Positions 4,881 through 6,948 of a DNA stretch of 6,948 bases are shown here, piece after piece (positions within the stretch are counted from its first letter, which is position 1; the number at the start of each line of letters is the position of its first letter). The stretch lies in assembly GCA_016929465.1 (NCBI GenBank), contig JAFGIT010000139.1, forward strand, positions 1 through 6,948, read 5' to 3'. Under the pieces are notes generated by a model. The model was not told the origin of the DNA and made no database searches. It saw nothing but the letters and a program-made list of their open reading frames with translations. A program made the position numbers and the translations under genes. The DNA is from Candidatus Coatesiibacteriota bacterium. Lineage in GTDB: Bacteria; B130-G9.

Positions 4881-5108
4881 TTATGGGTTGCCTCTCTCCA
4901 GTCTCTCCGCCAACCACACCTTGATTATCGATTGTCGGGGCACGCAGAGACGCTTCGCCTCTTTGTCCAGCAACCGGACCATCCACACAGAAAAATCGAC
5001 GTTCACCCGCTTGTGCTCCTGTCCAGGCCGTCTTGATCTCGACAAATCGAGATGCTCGGAGATATCGCGGCCCTCGTCGAATCTCTTGTCGAATTCATTT
5101 GTCTTCAT
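4881..5108 (-). CDS. BrnA-like / CopG-type ribbon-helix-helix protein
   Basis: The 75 residues start MKTNEFDKRFDEGRDISEHL and continue with KRVNVDFSVWMVRLLDKEAK and RQSIIKVWLAERL. This is the layout of BrnA-type antitoxins: an N-terminal toxin-contacting segment (EFDKxFDxGxD, about 5-15), then a strand (34-39) and two helices of a ribbon-helix-helix DNA-binding domain. BrnA normally pairs with the RNase BrnT and represses the brnTA operon. No BrnT is encoded beside it here, so it is an orphan in this window. The ATG at 5108 has a strong AAGGAGGGG Shine-Dalgarno about 10 bases upstream, so I prefer it to longer frames. Its first 14 bases overlap the end of the lipoprotein gene upstream, suggesting co-translation. 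A stand-alone regulator is the main alternative. Confidence 0.8.
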   Translation of the reverse strand: MKTNEFDKRFDEGRDISEHLDLSRSRRPGQEHKRVNVDFSVWMVRLLDKEAKRLCVPRQSIIKVWLAERLERGNP

Positions 5109-5574
5109 AGATGGCAATCCCCTCCTTCTTCTCCTCAACCGGCTCATAGTGCGCGGAGGGGTCATTGGGGGCGGGGCCCATGCCATTGATCTTACCGTTC
5201 CTTCTGAAGGTCACCTGAATATCCAGAATCTTCTTCTCGAACTCACACTTCAAAAAGACCCTGTCCCATCCGTCGATTTTCGCCTTTCGAGCGCCTATCA
5301 CTCTCTTGAAGGCCCCATTCTCTGCTGTCTCAAATCCCATTCGCCACCCCTCGCGATTCATGGCGGGCGTGACCCTCTTCCGGATTCTCTCATCGAAGTG
5401 CTTCATGGCGCCCTCGAAGTCGTCTCTGGCGCGGGCCTCAAGACACTGCTGGGCGATGGCTATCTGGTCCACCTCTACCCGAGCCTCCTCCTCTTCCTCC
5501 GCTTCTTCGCAGCACACCAACAGGCATGACAACAGGAACAAAAGACCCAAAGCCAAGCATCTCCGCCTCATCAT
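5095..5574 (-). CDS. DUF3887-like lipoprotein
   Basis: The 159-residue protein starts MMRRRCLALGLLFLLSCLLV, a short positively charged n-region and hydrophobic core ending in Cys residues. LLSC (14-17) or the later CC (21-22) could be the lipidated site, so I infer a lipoprotein exported by Sec. A Glu-rich linker (23-31) follows. The mature part resembles DUF3887: a helical start (DDFEGAMKHFDERIRK, 51-66), then strands with DRVFLKCEFEKKILDIQVTF (104-123) and GKINGM. Members of that family occur before hydrolase or TPR-like domains, and their biochemical role is unknown. The chosen ATG has GGGA about 6 bases upstream; in-frame ATGs at 5589 and 5607 are possible but would lengthen the n-region. 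The C-terminus overlaps the BrnA-like start by 14 bases. Confidence 0.7.
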   Translation of the reverse strand: MMRRRCLALGLLFLLSCLLVCCEEAEEEEEARVEVDQIAIAQQCLEARARDDFEGAMKHFDERIRKRVTPAMNREGWRMGFETAENGAFKRVIGARKAKIDGWDRVFLKCEFEKKILDIQVTFRRNGKINGMGPAPNDPSAHYEPVEEKKEGIAIYEDK

Positions 5575-5625
5575 TCTTTTCCCGTCCATATCCCTTTCAT
5601 CCCCCATCCTTCAGCCTTTACTACT

Positions 5626-5653
5626 CTGCGTAGCAGCGCCACGCTGCGTAGCA
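5626..5653. repeat. Direct and inverted repeat cluster CTGCGTAGCA
   Basis: CTGCGTAGCA occurs at 5626-5635 and 5644-5653. Nested between and across them, GCAGCG (5633-5638) and CGCTGC (5642-5647) form a perfect 6-bp stem with a 3-base loop. The cluster lies in the roughly 200-base gap between the FGE-domain gene and the lipoprotein gene, where I see no other gene. It may be a terminator-like or protein-binding structure. Confidence 0.4.
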
Positions 5654-5774
5654 CGAGCATCCCTTCGGACATCCTCTTCCCCCTTTCTCCCCGCAGCCTA
5701 CGGCAGCGGATAGTGATACCCCATATCGGCCGTGCCGGTGCCTGGCGTGCGTCGCTTTGCTAGGTTTGAGATGA

Positions 5775-6948
5775 TTATTGCGATCTGCAAAGGCGAAGAC
5801 CAAGGCCTCCAGTGTAGTTGCTGGGACTCGTGGGATCCCTACTCGCGCACCGATAGAACCAGGGAATTGCTCCAAAATTACCCCCACGAGTGACCCTCTT
5901 GGAGCGATTACTGGGGCCAAGAGGGTCAATGTCCGGATTTGGCCTCTCCTCATAATAATCATCGTCATACCAATCCCAACACCACTCCGCTGCGTTTCCA
6001 TGCATGTCGTACAAGCCCCAGGCATTGGCCTCCTTCTCGCCAACTGGATGAGGTCGGCCATTGGCATTGCCGCTCACCCATCCCGCCCTGAATATATCAG
6101 AATCCAGGTCACCCGTGTTAAATCGAGACGTTGTCCCCGCCCGGCAAGCATATTCCCATTCTGCCTCTGTCGGAAGACGATAGCCGTCTGCTGTGAAATT
6201 GCAGGAGACGTCCGCAGAGATGATCCTGTGATCAGAGGTAGAGTATTGCTTGTTTGTGATCGTGTAGCATTTGGTAAGGCCATGTGCATCCGACAGTTTG
6301 TTACAGAATTCAACGTTATCGAACCAAGTCTCGTATGTTGTCGGAAGACGATCACCTTTGAACCAGCTGAGATTCCTGCCCATGATCTCTTGCCACTGCC
6401 CTTGAGTGACCTCTGTCTCCGACATCAAGAATGCAGAGATGTGGACAGTGTGCTGCGGCTCTTCATCATCTCTATGCCATTCCTCCTCTTCAGGAGAACC
6501 CATCAAGAACGACCCGGCAGGGATCGACAACATCGTGATGTCCGTCGAAGGCCCGGCATCAAATGAGAACGGTGCGAGGCTGGCGTTGCAGACCCAGTCC
6601 GACGTTTCAGGATACATGAGGACTGCGGCGAAGGCGTAATCTCCGTCATTTCCTATTGGCGGCATTGAGCAGGGCACGTCAAGGCGCCAGTAGGGTGTCC
6701 GATGCATCGTGAACGGGCATGGGACCCATATTTCAGGTATCCAGGGCTCGATCCGATCGCTCCACCCGGCAATCTGGTAGGTGTATATGTCGCCATCAGG
6801 ATCGATCAGGCCGACATATACAGCAACGCTCATCGCCTCATCGAGATTTTCGGCAGACAAGCTCACCTCGATGGTGTCCCCCTCTTCGTAGGTATCGCTG
6901 TCAGTGTATATCGTGATTATTGGCCCGCCGTGGACCACCCCGCTTGCA
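5775..6948 (-). CDS. FGE-sulfatase-domain (SUMF1-like) protein with N-terminal beta-sandwich, 5' partial
   Basis: The frame is open to the right edge, so the start is outside the window; GTG at 6938 is in frame but is probably internal. Counting from that codon, residues 6-125 form a beta-rich domain (TDSDTYEEGDTIEVSLSAEN, YVGLIDPDGDIYT) that resembles extracellular carbohydrate- or surface-associated sandwich modules. Residues 135-387 are an FGE-sulfatase domain: IPAGSFLMGS (139-148), ETEVTQGQW (174-182), YRLPTEAEWEYACRAG (253-268), GLYDMHGNAAEWCWDWY (308-324), RGGNFG (351-356) and GLGLRLCRS at the end. In formylglycine-generating enzymes the RGGSW segment is followed by two active-site cysteines; here the sequence reads RGGNFGAIPWFYRCAS and neither is in place. 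It is therefore probably a non-sulfatase-activating member, binding a ligand or acting in surface modification. The substrate is unknown. Confidence 0.9.
   Translation of the reverse strand, partial: ASGVVHGGPIITIYTDSDTYEEGDTIEVSLSAENLDEAMSVAVYVGLIDPDGDIYTYQIAGWSDRIEPWIPEIWVPCPFTMHRTPYWRLDVPCSMPPIGNDGDYAFAAVLMYPETSDWVCNASLAPFSFDAGPSTDITMLSIPAGSFLMGSPEEEEWHRDDEEPQHTVHISAFLMSETEVTQGQWQEIMGRNLSWFKGDRLPTTYETWFDNVEFCNKLSDAHGLTKCYTITNKQYSTSDHRIISADVSCNFTADGYRLPTEAEWEYACRAGTTSRFNTGDLDSDIFRAGWVSGNANGRPHPVGEKEANAWGLYDMHGNAAEWCWDWYDDDYYEERPNPDIDPLGPSNRSKRVTRGGNFGAIPWFYRCASRDPTSPSNYTGGLGLRLCRSQ

Noticed and set aside
4888-5529. Plus-strand open frame of 213 codons
   Set aside because: It is antisense to both the BrnA-like gene and the lipoprotein, which have family motifs and good ribosome-binding sites.
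5778-6566. Long plus-strand open frame of 262 codons
   Set aside because: It lies antisense to the FGE-domain gene, whose motifs are unmistakable, and its translation has no recognisable domain.
1-6948. CRISPR array
   Set aside because: No regularly spaced repeats of 23-40 bases are visible; only short 9-10 bp pairs.

Overview
The window looks like chromosomal DNA from a bacterium that I cannot assign to a phylum. It has a bacterial tRNA-Lys without encoded CCA, a sigma-70-type promoter, a DnaJ/GrpE pair and a bacterial lipoprotein. A large FGE-fold protein with an N-terminal beta-sandwich is a combination I associate, by inference only, with poorly cultivated lineages. Plus-strand chaperone genes are visibly GC-rich (about 60% in a sampled row), while the 3000-4450 segment is much poorer (about 37-40% in two sampled rows).

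Bases 1-2680 (plus strand) are a housekeeping block. It starts with the C-terminal end of a radical SAM protein related to pyruvate formate-lyase activases. A promoter and a structured leader follow, then a compact fmdB-like / dnaJ / grpE operon and a tRNA-Lys(UUU). The fmdB-like and dnaJ genes share one base. dnaK and hrcA are not in the window.

Bases about 2680-4750 are a small accessory islet. It is bounded by two ungapped copies of a 154-bp segment, 1,956 bp apart and about 82% identical by hand count. Each copy contains a tRNA-Lys 3' end plus its trailer. The first copy is part of the intact tRNA and the second is a broken tRNA remnant. Between them, on the minus strand, lies a three-gene operon: a HicA-like toxin (4432-4040), a HicB-like antitoxin with an unusual C-terminal extension (4053-3496), and a SecB-like chaperone (3499-3005). 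The genes overlap by 14 and 4 bases. This is the layout of a toxin-antitoxin-chaperone (TAC) system, in which a dedicated SecB-like chaperone protects an aggregation-prone antitoxin, and it is the most interesting object here. No integrase is present.

Bases 4750-6948 (minus strand) carry three genes. First in transcription order is a large FGE-sulfatase-domain protein that runs off the right edge and lacks the FGE active-site cysteines. A DUF3887-like lipoprotein comes next, then a BrnA-like ribbon-helix-helix protein that overlaps the lipoprotein by 14 bases and has a strong ribosome-binding site. A perfect 7-bp hairpin directly follows its stop codon.
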